Shown: positions 10,946-21,810 of the stretch, in pieces | Position numbering within the stretch: the stretch's first letter is position 1 | Layout: each line of letters opens with the position of its first letter | Origin: Rhodocollybia butyracea | Taxonomy: Eukaryota; Basidiomycota; Agaricomycetes; Agaricales; Omphalotaceae | Assembly (NCBI GenBank): GCA_015501585.1 | Contig: JADNRY010000003.1 | Location: forward strand, 1,033,457-1,097,456 | Length of the DNA: 64,000 nt | Reading direction: 5' to 3' | The notes under the pieces: generated by a model | Databases searched by the model: none | The model's input: only the letters and a program-made list of their open reading frames with translations | What the model was told of the DNA's origin: nothing | Program-made: the position numbers and the translations under genes

Positions 10946-13900
10946 ATGGACCAAAACAGGAACTCAGAGAAGTCCCAACGAGATGCGAGCAATCGCCACT
11001 CACAACATGGTGATGCCACGTCACCAATAAATTCACACGACGGTAGTCATAGTTCACGACTACCACCGTATGCAGGACAAAGTCCTGAAATTGAGCCGTC
11101 TAACGACAGGCAGAATGTAAGTGATGTCGAAGACATCCGTGAGCGTGCGTCAAATACGACACACGATAAACTTTCTGAGTCTAATGAGTCTCAGGGAGCC
11201 TTTAGCAATAAAGGCTTCGCAGACATGAATGACCTCAAGGAGGCCATGCAAGAACTATCGCAGTTCTATGGACAAGGTGCGCAAGCACTAAACCGTATAG
11301 CTACCGCGGTAGAACGTTGGTCCGGACCATCCGGAATGAGTAAGTCCAGACCGTTACCAGATACTGGTAACCTTACGAGCATAGCAATGCCCGTAGCCCG
11401 ACCGCCAGCAGTAACGCCAGCGGTATTACAGGCGGCATTACCGCCTGACAACGAACAAACAAGTCGTTGGGAAGGCATAAAGCCTACCACACATCCGTTC
11501 CGTCAAACGATGGGAATATACGAAACACCAGGTGCCCGAGATCGGAGACCTAAAGAATCTTTCAAGCCAATACATAACGTATGGCATACGGATTCATTCG
11601 ATCCGATAGACCCACCTGAAGGTGAAGGTCTATTTGACAACCTTGAAACCGAGGTTGTAGAAGAAGGTGATCGCCAAAGCGATCCCTATAATAACTTTGG
11701 CAACTTTGTAACGATGAGGAAGAATCAAACTTCCCAAACGAACAAAACGCCAAATAAAGGAGTTCATACAAATGAAAGCCCAGTCATCGACTTATCAAAC
11801 TCGACAATGGGTAAATCAAATGAACCCCAGACGCTTCGTTACTCTCCAGTAATAAGGCAAAACATCTTCACAGGAAGAATGTCTCCGGCCCCAAGAGGAC
11901 CGAGATCGTTACCTACTCCGCCTACAATTAGTATACGGAAAAATGACCCCATCCAACGGACAGAGTCAACAATAGTGGGACCATTGAGAAATGAGTCCCT
12001 TATCAAAGCTCACGAAGCATTCATTCAAGAATTGAATGAACATTATCGTAAAAACCAACCATTGGTTGATGTTAGTATTCCTACACAAGGAATACAAACG
12101 AAAACGATAGCGCCGTCAGCACCGATAACGGTACGTATGGCACAAACACAGACAACGACACAAGTCGTTCGTCAACAAAACACGCAAGGACCTGGTCCGA
12201 GCACAATGGTAATACATACAGTAGTACCACCCGCACAACAACAGTTACCTCCGGTAACTCTTACACAGCAAGTACAAACAGTACCTGCTAAAATGAAGGC
12301 TTCTGTAAAGAAAGAGCCAATTACTACGGTGATCCCACCAGTAACAATACAACAAGCAGTACCACAAACAGTAGTACTACCAACACTGCCAGCTAAAATA
12401 GTACAGGCATCGCCAATAGTAGTACCAACACCGGTACCACTGATAAATGAAGTACAGAATAATACTGCACTGACAGCGATAAGATCGCCTAGTATGCCGC
12501 TCCCGAACGGGATAACGAGCGATTGGGAAAGTCGCGTAGCGATTCAGAGACAACACAACTATAGTCTCAGAACATCCGGTATGATACCGGATGCATTCCC
12601 TGACCAGATGGTAGGATTCAATGACGACGGCATCCCCGTCGACAAACTAACTACTCCACGAGAAGTTTGGGATCGGGAGTATAATAATACCTCCTCAAAG
12701 CAAGCTCAATCGTCGCAACCCTACAAGGGTGGCAGAGTTAGGTATGCCTCCGGCACACCTGGAGATCCTGATGATAACTCCGACAGCTCTGACTCTAGCG
12801 ATAGAGACAAGAAGCGTAAAGGTACGCCTTGGTCTGATGAATCATCAGACGATAACGACAAGGAGTCTGATTCTGACTCCTCATCTAACGATTCCTGGGT
12901 GAATTATATAATTCAACCACAGGCAAATCTTAGTAAATCGCAACAGCGTAAGGTGCGACGAAAACTTGCAGCTAAACTGCGAGAGAAAACAGGGGATGAC
13001 GAACGTCGTGCCCGATGGAAACACCAGGTACACAGAGTGTATCGACATATGGTACGTCATGCAGTGGGGAAACCCGTCACAAATACAGACGGAGCTAAGA
13101 ATATCAAGCTCCCAACGCCTGAGGCATACGATGGTACGCCAGACGTAGAAATTTTCGAGAGATGGTTAGCCATCCTTCTCAGATGGATGGCTGTAAATCG
13201 CTATTGTGGTAAAGACCACGATAAAACACGCCTCCAGGTATTGGGGTTATTCCTCAAGGACAAAGCCCTTGATTGGTACAACGACGAAGTCGATGGACCT
13301 CATAGGATCACAATATCCTGGAAATTCGAAGACACCATAATAGGAATCTTCGATAGATGTGTACAAGCATCTACAATACATCAAGCTGCTCAGCAGTTTG
13401 AACAAGTAATATACTCGCCCGCTAAAGGCGTACGAGATTATCATGCCACCCTATTAAGATGGGCGGCAAGGATGCAGCAGCCGCCTAATTCGGCTGCGAT
13501 GCGCAATCGATTCATTAATGGGTTACCCATTACGATACTGAAACATCTAGCAAACCAAGGCATCGTTCCAGAGTATGCTAAACTCAGAACAATGGTCAAA
13601 GCGGTTACTAGACTCGAGGACAATCGTCATCTCGAAGATTACTACGTGACTTCACGTAAGAAACCGAGCTCGGAAGACTCGAAATATATCACTAAGCGAA
13701 TACGCCGTGAAGCAAAAGTACAACCAAGTGGTAGTACAGGACCATATAAATATGGTCCAGTGCTCGTCAAAGGACGACCATATCAACTGGTGAAGCATCG
13801 CTTCTCCAATAATAAATCGAAGCCCGTACGCACTGAGAATACACTCAGAAGCACGGGACAGGTAACGAACTCTAAGAGTTCAAGACCTAAACCGTCTAGT

Positions 13901-14926
13901 GACACAAGCACTAGAAAACTCTGCTACGGATGTGGCAAACCGGGACATTTTGCAAATGACCCTACTTGTGAACGATACGGGCAACCCCGCATGTATGTCA
14001 TCCAAGAAGAGGATGAACAAGAGGAGATAGAATCTCCTCCGATAGTCGAAGAAGAGATTCAAAATGATGAATCTCCGAACATAACTGATCCTAATGACGA
14101 GGAATCGTCCAAAGGAGAATACACCCTCGAACCATACGAGGATGAATATGTCGGTCGACTATATGACGACGACGATGACTTTAGCGACTACTATGGTCGC
14201 ATAATGGAACCGGTTCAGACCGATTCTGAGGATTTTGAAAATCCATTAGATGATTGCGGACCACCGGTCTGCATAGAAGAGGATATGGATGATGATTTAT
14301 TCTTATCCATAGATCCTCACTATCATTCATTCATAATGAATGAAGATCGGTTGACTGCTATCAGTCACCATGAAGACGAAGAACCAAAACCTGAAAAAGG
14401 TAAAGGTTTTCAAACTTCAAGTAAACAAATGCCGCGACCAAATAGAGGTCCAGCGAAAGATCGTCGTCCAATGACAGCGATAGTAAATATCGGGGGAGTC
14501 GAAGCGTTTACGCTATTCGACTCCGGATGCACAATAGAGGCATTAAGCCCCTCGTTTGTTCGCATAGCGAACATAAAAGCTCATCAGCTAGCTGATCAGC
14601 ATTCACTACAACTAGGAACGGTAGGAAGTAAAGCCAAATTCAATTTTGGCACGAGTGTAAATACCTCATATGGAGGTATTGATGAAAAAGTATACTTCGA
14701 CATTATAAATGTCGATAGATACAATGCGATCCTAGGAACGCAATTCATGCGTAAGCATGGAATACAACTCGACTTCGATAAGGATGTAATCCTTATCAAA
14801 GGAAAGGTAGCACCATATCTTTCCGTGGGGGAGGACGCAATGGAATTTGCGCGCCGAACCGCAATGAAAAAGGAAACCCTTGACGGGAAATTCCGAAGAA
14901 CGGAAACGCAAGCTAGTAAAGAGTGA
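10946..14926 (+). CDS. gag: Gypsy gag-protease polyprotein
   Basis: Structural protein and protease of the element, 1326 residues from the first ATG after the leader, and unusually long for a gag. Residues about 1-640 are Gln/Pro/Thr-rich and low in complexity, followed by an acidic Ser/Asp tract (about 610-660). A retrotransposon gag domain follows (about 720-890; FERWLAILLRWM, KDKALDWYND, then VRDYHATLLRWA). A CCHC knuckle CYGCGKPGHF..C lies near residue 992 and has six residues between H and the last C, one more than usual. An acidic linker leads to an aspartic protease with FDSGCTIEALSP (Asp near residue 1192). The ORF ends with TGA at 14,924-14,926, and the same frame stays open beyond it into RT. 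Placing the protease before the stop is unlike MLV-type readthrough elements. Confidence 0.93.
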   Translation: MDQNRNSEKSQRDASNRHSQHGDATSPINSHDGSHSSRLPPYAGQSPEIEPSNDRQNVSDVEDIRERASNTTHDKLSESNESQGAFSNKGFADMNDLKEAMQELSQFYGQGAQALNRIATAVERWSGPSGMSKSRPLPDTGNLTSIAMPVARPPAVTPAVLQAALPPDNEQTSRWEGIKPTTHPFRQTMGIYETPGARDRRPKESFKPIHNVWHTDSFDPIDPPEGEGLFDNLETEVVEEGDRQSDPYNNFGNFVTMRKNQTSQTNKTPNKGVHTNESPVIDLSNSTMGKSNEPQTLRYSPVIRQNIFTGRMSPAPRGPRSLPTPPTISIRKNDPIQRTESTIVGPLRNESLIKAHEAFIQELNEHYRKNQPLVDVSIPTQGIQTKTIAPSAPITVRMAQTQTTTQVVRQQNTQGPGPSTMVIHTVVPPAQQQLPPVTLTQQVQTVPAKMKASVKKEPITTVIPPVTIQQAVPQTVVLPTLPAKIVQASPIVVPTPVPLINEVQNNTALTAIRSPSMPLPNGITSDWESRVAIQRQHNYSLRTSGMIPDAFPDQMVGFNDDGIPVDKLTTPREVWDREYNNTSSKQAQSSQPYKGGRVRYASGTPGDPDDNSDSSDSSDRDKKRKGTPWSDESSDDNDKESDSDSSSNDSWVNYIIQPQANLSKSQQRKVRRKLAAKLREKTGDDERRARWKHQVHRVYRHMVRHAVGKPVTNTDGAKNIKLPTPEAYDGTPDVEIFERWLAILLRWMAVNRYCGKDHDKTRLQVLGLFLKDKALDWYNDEVDGPHRITISWKFEDTIIGIFDRCVQASTIHQAAQQFEQVIYSPAKGVRDYHATLLRWAARMQQPPNSAAMRNRFINGLPITILKHLANQGIVPEYAKLRTMVKAVTRLEDNRHLEDYYVTSRKKPSSEDSKYITKRIRREAKVQPSGSTGPYKYGPVLVKGRPYQLVKHRFSNNKSKPVRTENTLRSTGQVTNSKSSRPKPSSDTSTRKLCYGCGKPGHFANDPTCERYGQPRMYVIQEEDEQEEIESPPIVEEEIQNDESPNITDPNDEESSKGEYTLEPYEDEYVGRLYDDDDDFSDYYGRIMEPVQTDSEDFENPLDDCGPPVCIEEDMDDDLFLSIDPHYHSFIMNEDRLTAISHHEDEEPKPEKGKGFQTSSKQMPRPNRGPAKDRRPMTAIVNIGGVEAFTLFDSGCTIEALSPSFVRIANIKAHQLADQHSLQLGTVGSKAKFNFGTSVNTSYGGIDEKVYFDIINVDRYNAILGTQFMRKHGIQLDFDKDVILIKGKVAPYLSVGEDAMEFARRTAMKKETLDGKFRRTETQASKE

Positions 14927-14930
14927 CTAG
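14924..14930 (+). promoter_or_regulatory. TGA CTA G stop context, candidate readthrough site between gag-PR and pol
   Basis: The gag-protease stop is TGA followed by CTAG. The frame continues without another stop from 14,927 to the RT domain. UGA-CUA is the established short context for efficient programmed stop-codon readthrough in fungi and animals. That this element uses it is inference; a plain nonsense mutation is the alternative. Confidence 0.6.
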
Positions 14931-17900
14931 CTGCAGTTTCAACTTCAAAGAAGTCGAAAAATAACGAAATTCCAATAGTGGAAATTGAGACGATAGTGGA
15001 CGAAGAACATCTTCGTTCAGAATTACAACGCTCCGCAAGGAGCTTTCCGCACCATTTCCCAGTAATACTGGAGAAATATGATGAAAATGATTCATCACAA
15101 ACACCGAAAACAACTATGTTATCGGCAGAAGACCTCGACAATTATGTCGAAGTCTTACAAGAAATATCTCGTGAAATGTTTCCCGAGAGTGTGCGCAAAC
15201 AAGTTAAGCTTAGAGCTCAACGAGAAAAGGAGAAGGACAATTCTCCTGAATCCGAACCCGAATCAGGGGATGAGGAATTCAAGGCAGTTCAAGAGGACAG
15301 CCCGATAGACTTTTCCTCGCTACAAAAGCAAGGACCATTTACGGATGATCAAATACCGATGATCCACGCGATGATAATCGATGAGTATAAAGATATACTC
15401 GGGGGAGTACCAGAGGTACTCCCACCACTACGAGAAATCAATCATCGAATTAAACTAATTGATGAACAACGGCGATATAATTATTATATGCCTAGGTGCC
15501 CAGATCATCTAAAAACGCAACTTACTGATAAAATCGGTAAATACACCAGATCAAACTGGTGGATACAGCAACCTGCTCCGCAGGCTGCACCTATGCTTTG
15601 TATTCCAAAGAAAAATGGTACACTACGTACCATTATTGACTATCGTCAACGGAACGATAACACGGTAAAGGATGTCACTCCTTTCCCTGACCAGGATAAC
15701 ATCCGAACAGATGTAGCCAAACATAAGTATCGATCCAAGATCGATCTTAGTGATGCGTACGAACAAATTCGTACTGAAGCAGGCGATGTGTGGAAAACAG
15801 CATTCGCCTGCATCTTCGGGACATTCGTCAGTAATGTCATGATGATGGGGGACTGTAATGCCCCAGCCACTTTCCAGCAAATGATGACATTCATCTTTCG
15901 CGACGCTATCGGAAGATATGTACACGCATATCTCGACGATATCTTTGTCTTCAGTGATACACTAGAAGAACATGTTAAGCACATCAGAGATGTACTTGAT
16001 CGCCTTAGGAAGCATCATTTCTTCCTTCGAGCCGCTAAATGCGAGCTCTTCTCTGCTACAGTGGACTGTCTTGGACACTCCATAGACGATAAAGGTATCC
16101 ACGCGGATACCGACAAGATGGACAGGATTCGCGAATGGCGAACTCCGCGTACGTTCAACGATTCTTGGGGTTAGTACAATACATAGCCCCGTACATGCCA
16201 GATGTAGCCCAGTATACTGGACCACTGTCTATAATGACAAGGAACAATGTTCCTTTCGTATGGATGCCAGTCCATGAAACGTGCTTTCAGCACATCAAAA
16301 GACTGGCAACCAAGGCTCCAATACTGAAGCCTATAAATACTAATAAAGACGAACCTATATGGGTCATCTGCGACGCGTCGGTATCCGGCGTCGGATGCAT
16401 GTACGGTCAAGGACCTACATGGCAACAGTGTAGGCCTGCCGGCTTCATGTCCAGAAAGTTTACTGCAGCGCAGCATAACTATAGAGTTTTCGAAATAGAA
16501 ACTCTAGCTATCCTCGAAGCTCTTCTCAAATGGGAAGATAAACTTCTTGGATATCGAATTCATGTGGTCACTGACCACAAAGCATTAGAATTCTTTCTAA
16601 CGCAACGAAAATTGTCCAGTAGACAAGCTCGATGGATGGAATACCTATCCAGATTTGATTTTGATATACGTTATATCAAAGGAATAACCAACAAAGTAGC
16701 CGACGCATTATCGCGCTACTACGAATCTGACGCGATTCATGAATATCATGAACCGCATGAATATGTAAATGCGGATATACGCATTGACAAAAATCTGGAC
16801 GATCTTCCACAAGGAAGAGTCGAAGAATTGGCTAAGGAACACTTAGCCAATATAGAGTTAAGGCGCTCATCACGCCTGCGCGGTAAACAAACGGCGCAAC
16901 ATCCAATAGTCGAACCCGTCGAACGACGAGACAAAGAGGCTGCAGAAATGCAAGCCAATGCGGAAATACAGGTACCAAAGGTACCAGTAATCCTCCCAAA
17001 CGAGGAAGACATTAATGTCTTCCAATCAAGACCTAGAGGTGTAGAACCTCTAACAATTCTACCCGAAAGGGATGAATTTATCGAAGAAGTCAAGCGGTTA
17101 TATACCGATGACCCATTGTTCTGCAAGGTACTCAGTAAACCTGAGCACCATAAACCATTCTCAGTAGAAAATGGTTTAATCTACACGAAAAATCGTGGCG
17201 GAGAAATAGTTCTCTGCATTCCGTCTGGCCGAGCGGCCAATGGAAAGAGCTTGCGAGGCATAATAGCCGAACAAGCTCACGAAGTAATTGGTCACTTCGG
17301 AGGACAACGAACCGCCGACTATGTACGACGATGGTATTGGTGGCCACGGGTCAATGGCAACATTGAAGAATTCTGCAAGTCTTGTGAGACTTGCCAGCAA
17401 ATTAAAACAAGCAATCGCAAACCAATAGGTTTGCTACATTCGCTTCCGATCCCCACGAAACCATGGGAATCAATTGGAATGGATTTCATAGGTCCATTCC
17501 CAGAATCGCAAGGATATGATTACCTGTGGGTAGTCATTTGCAGGATGACTTCACGAGTACATCTTATACCCGTGAAAACAACGATAACTGCATCGCAATT
17601 ATCATGGATCTTCGTAAAGGAGATCGTAAAATTACATGGACTACCTAAGTCCATCGTCTCAGACAGAGACTCGAAATTCACGTCACGATGGTGGCATGAA
17701 GTACACCACTTACTAGGAGCAAAGCTCCTAATGTCTACATCATTCCACCCCCAAACGAGTAAACGAGTAAATCGTTCAATTGGCCAAATCTTACGGTCAA
17801 TGGTCGAAGCAGACCAAAAAGACTGGGTAGAAAAATGCCCAATGATGGAATTCACATTGAATTCCAGCGTAAACGAGAGCACAGGGTATGCTCCCTTCGA

Positions 17901-18554
17901 GGTAGATGGAGGGTACATGCCATCCATGGTTCGCGAATACCCGAGCGATGCAAAAGTCTCGCCGGGTGTACGCGAATTCGCAGATCGTGCCCTGCAGCAC
18001 CTCTCTGATGCCCACGATAGTCTTATCGAGGCAAGGGTAAAACAAACCTTCCATGCTAATAAGCACAGAAGGGATGAACCCGAAATTAAACTAAATGATT
18101 TAGTTTACTTATCGACAAAAAACTTAAATTTGCCGAGGGGGAGGGCTACCAAGCTCTTACCAAAATTCTTAGGACCGTACCCCGTCGTCAGGTACACCCA
18201 GATTCGTCTAACTACCGAATCGGATTGCCAACAGAGTTGGCAAAGCGTGGAATACACAATAACTTCCACGCGTCGCTAATACGCAAGCATCATCCTAACG
18301 ATGATGCATTATTCCCTATGCGCTCTGTAGCAGAGCCATACGATTTCGGCGAACCATCCACAGTGGAATGGTTAGTCGATGAAATAATCGGACATCATTG
18401 GGACGGCCGAAAAATACTATTCCATATTAAATGGAATCTTGGTGATATCACCACAGAACCGTACACAACGTGTAAGGAACTAGTCGCTCTAGATAGATAT
18501 CTAGAACTTCAAGGCGTCGACGACTGGCGACGACTTCCACGGACGACCGGTTAG
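14927..18554 (+). pseudogene. pol: Gypsy pol (RT, RNase H, integrase, chromodomain), frameshifted
   Basis: The frame continues from gag until TAG at 16,172-16,174. RT is nearly complete: IPKKNGTLRTIIDYRQRN, KIDLSDAYEQI, then YLDD at 15,929-15,940. A frameshift near 16,150, best explained as loss of one copy of a short GTTCAACGAT-like direct repeat, moves the rest to the frame of 16,135-18,279 (YVQRFLGLVQYIAPYMPD). RNase H keeps ICDAS, FEIETLA and VTDHKAL. Integrase has the HHCC finger (HEVIGHFGG..CKSCETCQQ), the first Asp in MDFIGP and the second in SDRDSKFTS, but the catalytic Glu region reads HPQTSKRVNRS where the family has about three more residues and a Glu. A second shift near 18,200 leads to a C-terminal chromodomain (18,225-18,554; EWLVDEIIGH..ILFHIKWN..YLELQGV). 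The domain order is typical of chromoviruses. Confidence 0.92.
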
Positions 18555-18702
18555 GTCTCCATTCCAATCAAAATATTCTATATAATAGAATCACACAGAA
18601 GCAACGGCATCTGCTTCTTTTAGTAAAAGATTGCCCCGACAATCACATTTGGTGGCTGTACCTTATGTACAACCACGATCGGGCAACGCCTCATGTCGTG
18701 CC

Positions 18703-18710
18703 TATAAAAA
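18703..18710 (+). promoter_or_regulatory. TATA box candidate for ORF3 inside the Gypsy element
   Basis: TATAAAAA lies 44 bases before the ORF3 ATG (18,754). A pyrimidine-rich stretch (CTTACTCTTTCACC) comes just before the ATG, as at fungal transcription starts. It is well away from the LTR promoter, so ORF3 may have its own transcript. Inference from sequence only. Confidence 0.5.
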
Positions 18711-18753
18711 GGGAAAGAAAAATTTATCTTTCCCAACTTACTCTTTCACCATC

Positions 18754-21080
18754 ATGGAGAAAGACACGCCGTCGAAAGACAACGAAACACCGTCGCTGCC
18801 TCGGCAGCAACAACGACAAAACGATGGCGCTGGGCAACCAGCACTTTCTCCATCCTCTATACCGGCTCAACTGAGCAATCAGTTGATACCTAATCAACAA
18901 AGGTTGGCGCGTCGACGAACCCGCCAGCACAACTTGTGTTCGGCACAGCGAACGCATATCCTGCTGAACCAGCGGGATTACAACAAGCCAGTAACATGGC
19001 AGGTACGGGGTCATCATCGATGGCCTTCAACCAGGTATCCAACAACGTTGGACACCAATTATCGTGGACATTCCACCCTAATATAGGGTGTCGTCTTCAC
19101 GAGATTTCGAACATGGGGATTTGTCCTCATTGCCAAAACTTCCTCCAGCATTCGACGGAGGCATTCGTTATGGCGGACCCTAGTTGGACCGCCGCTGGTA
19201 ACGCTCAAGAGGAGTACTACCGGCAACACCATCAACACAACGTGTCGAACAACGAAAACGAATCAGCGGTGCAGCTGGCTATCCAGCTTGGCACCGCTAG
19301 CCGTGACTTATCGTCTCTTACGAGACGGTATACTGATCTACAGCGCGACTACGATGACGCAGCGCGCGAAATTCGCAGCCTCCAAGAGAGGTGCGACAGA
19401 TACTCAGATGAGTTGGAAGGATACCGACGGTATTCATCCACCAGACATGGTCATGGATCTCCTCGTTATGAGGAGGAAAGCCAGTCTGGGAAACGACGAA
19501 GGGTAGAAGCTCCGGCTTCAACCGTATTCTCGTCTAACGACGACTCAGTGTCATTCGACATTGATAGTAGCGCAGGTCCAATGGACCTGGACCCATCAAC
19601 GACAGGAGCACCTGCTCCGTCGTCTTCCTACGCAGGAGCGGTACTTAGTACCAATCCTGCTTCGTCTTCTACCATTCCTCCTGAAACTCAGGAGGACGCT
19701 CCGGCAGTACTGCCAGCACTCCCTCATCGAAGGAGTGATGGTGGCTACTTTGCCACCGATGGCTGGATTCGCTACGGCGAAGATGCCAATCTCGTCGAAG
19801 TCAATGACAATCGACGACTTCCCATTTCTTATGGGATTCACACCGCTCGCGAGGCTACCCTCGCTAGAGCAGAAAATCTTATATTCCCGGCTAACAGCCG
19901 AGAAGTCATCTGGTATCTTAGGATACTTCGCGAACCCACGTTCGCGAGTAGACATGGCTACAACACCTCACGGCGTTGGACCCTATACCGGGTCTTAGAC
20001 CAGGAAGTCCGATCCCTCCGAAGAGGAGATCTAACTCACATAAGTGAGTTACAACGAACTCTGCTCGTCAACTGGTTTGAACCAGTTTTCGTATCGATTG
20101 CCCGAACTGCTAAGCAGGACAAGGCTGCTGGCATCACTGCTGGCACTCTGGATGGAGAAAACTCCGTCCAAAAGAAGAAAAAAGGGAAAGGCCGTATGAA
20201 GCCCGCCCCTGTAGGCTGGTCCAGCAGTACTGCTGCCGGACCCTCATCCATTCGAATGGCTCCTGCGGGCACTGCACCGCGAGCCGAACTCTCACCGCCG
20301 TCCCGACATGGTACGGCCGATGCCTGGGCGGCATATCTTGTCACCCCACAAGGGTTGACCGTGCGCCCTTCGGGCATCGTGTACCGTGAAGACGGTGCAG
20401 TAAGCGAGCGCTCCATTCGTGGACGCCAGCTGATCAACCCCAGGCGGCCTGATCCGCCTTCTGGAACCCCTCTGGACGTATCGTCCAGATATTTGCTGTT
20501 GGCGTCGGAGGTTATCCTCCGTCACCATTATTATCGCCATTTAGTGGCTACGGGGCGAATTACAATCGCCTCGCCTCCTCCGCCGCGAACATCGTTCGCT
20601 AATTACCTCAATGGCACCATTGAGGATGTTGCCCGATTCTTTGCTGAGCAAGGAATCTCTGTTGCGGATCTCGAAGATTCCGCGTTGTATGCAGCCACCT
20701 GGCTGCAAACATTCAATCCGCGTAATGCGGAAGCAGCATTAGCTGCTTCAATACTCAGGGGACGTATGCCCCCTCATCTTCGTCTCCCTGCAGGGATCAA
20801 CGATCACTATCGTACCCTTACGGGTACAATAGACAATCGTCCGCCGGCCATCACTGATGTCCAGCTTACTCCAACGGTGGTGCCTACGGCACCGCAAGTA
20901 TTCAACCCGCCGCCTGTGCCTGTGCCACAGGCTTCATCTATTGCATCGACTTCGTCGATGACAAACAACACCGCTGCTGGAGCCACTGCCCCAGCTCATT
21001 CTTCATCTGGAACTGCTCCCGCAGGACCGTCTTCATCATCTGGAGATACGTCTCCCCAGATGGATGAATCTGATGGATAA
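18754..21080 (+). CDS. ORF3 of the Gypsy element, unknown function, probable frameshift
   Basis: I do not recognise this protein. The ATG at 18,754 opens a Gln/Pro-rich N-terminus (MEKDTPSKDNETPSLP). The natural frame appears to shift near 18,890-18,910 into a frame that runs unbroken to TAA at 21,078-21,080; the internal ATG at 18,936 gives 714 residues. Visible parts, numbered from that ATG: a CPHC pair near residue 64, a predicted coiled coil (about 110-165, SLTRRYTDLQRDYDDAAREI), a basic stretch KRRRVEA that could be a nuclear signal, a Ser/Pro-rich linker, and two folded-looking regions (about 265-375 and 455-630, for example WYLRILREPTF and LLLASEVILRHHYYRHL). It lies after the chromodomain where an env would sit, but I see no signal peptide or transmembrane segment. 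It could be a captured host gene or a lineage-specific third ORF. Confidence 0.7.
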
Positions 21081-21155
21081 TCCCCCCAGTAATACGTCTT
21101 ATTGGGGATTTATCCCATCATATCGTTCGATTAGTACCCTAGGTACTAATCTAGT

Positions 21156-21164
21156 GGGGGAGGG
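21156..21164 (+). other. Polypurine tract of the Gypsy element
   Basis: GGGGGAGGG ends directly against the TG of the 3' LTR, where plus-strand DNA synthesis is primed in LTR elements. Confidence 0.9.
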
Positions 21165-21419
21165 TGTAACGCCTCCTCCCCATCTTGCCTGATTCTCTTC
21201 CGGCCGCGCCTTATGGCGCGGCCTTAACTTTTGTCGCATCGCGACTCTTATCTTATCTTATCTTACGATTAGATATCATTTCTATTCTATTCATTTCGAT
21301 TACTATAACTAGTCGAATTACATAAATTACTGTAGTTCTTCTACACTACGAGTACACAATCGCATAGCCTTTGTCGTGCTCTTTCGTGTGAACGTAAGAC
21401 TCTCGCCTAAGGCGTTATA
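21165..21419 (+). repeat. 3' LTR of the Gypsy element
   Basis: 255 bp, followed by the ACTAG target duplication at 21,420-21,424. See the 5' LTR for the comparison. Confidence 0.97.
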
Positions 21420-21424
21420 ACTAG

Positions 21425-21810
21425 CTATATCTTTGGAAGGAAGGGAGGGAGGGAGGCCGGCCAGGTGGTCCCTGTTTAAGGAACAGCCGGGTTCCACGCT
21501 ACGCGCATGGCGCCTTCTATGCACGCCGTCTCACAGCCCCCGATACACAGTAAGTATGAAGTTCCCAAGACAGAGATTCATGTATTCGGCATCCATCTCC
21601 ACCTCATTCAATACCCTCACTGGTAGGTTTCTCTAATTCTCATAATATCATATTGATGGAGCACGATTGAATGGTTCTTGGACACACGACTTGATCAAAC
21701 TATTCCTCTATACTTGCTCTATACTGAAGTCAGATCATGGGATTCCCTCGTGGGACATCCCTTTTAAGTTAATCCGAAAGGGCAGTCTGTACGGTTTGTC
21801 TTTCCCCACC
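21425..21810. other. Upstream region of P450-1
   Basis: Starts with a purine run (GGAAGGAAGGGAGGGAGGG, about 21,435-21,453). The later part resembles the upstream regions of the other P450 copies (a 'ccatctccacctcattca' block and a 'cacgacttgatcaa' block). No TATAAA is seen at the position used by P450-3 and P450-4. Confidence 0.5.

Larger units (their letters stand above)
10533..21419 (+). mobile_element. Ty3/Gypsy LTR retrotransposon (chromovirus), 10.9 kb
   Basis: This is a complete LTR-to-LTR element. The LTRs (256 and 255 bp) differ by one inserted G. They begin TGTAACGCC and end GGCGTTATA, an inverted pair with one mismatch. The 5-bp duplication ACTAG flanks both ends (10,528-10,532 and 21,420-21,424). 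The order is gag, protease, in-frame TGA, RT, RNase H, integrase, chromodomain, then a third ORF and a polypurine tract. The near-identical LTRs imply recent insertion. The copy looks non-autonomous: frameshifts lie near 16,150, near 18,200 and in ORF3, and the integrase catalytic Glu motif is lost. Its coding DNA is full of short perfect inverted repeats. No tRNA-complementary primer site was recognised just after the 5' LTR. Confidence 0.97.

Noticed and set aside
14596..15141. 181-codon minus-strand ORF over the gag-pol junction
   Set aside because: It is antisense to clear protease and pol coding sequence and has no recognisable content.
10946..18554. Endogenous virus
   Set aside because: LTRs, target duplication, gag-PR-RT-RH-IN-chromodomain order and no env or capsid-only genes identify an ordinary fungal Ty3/Gypsy retrotransposon.
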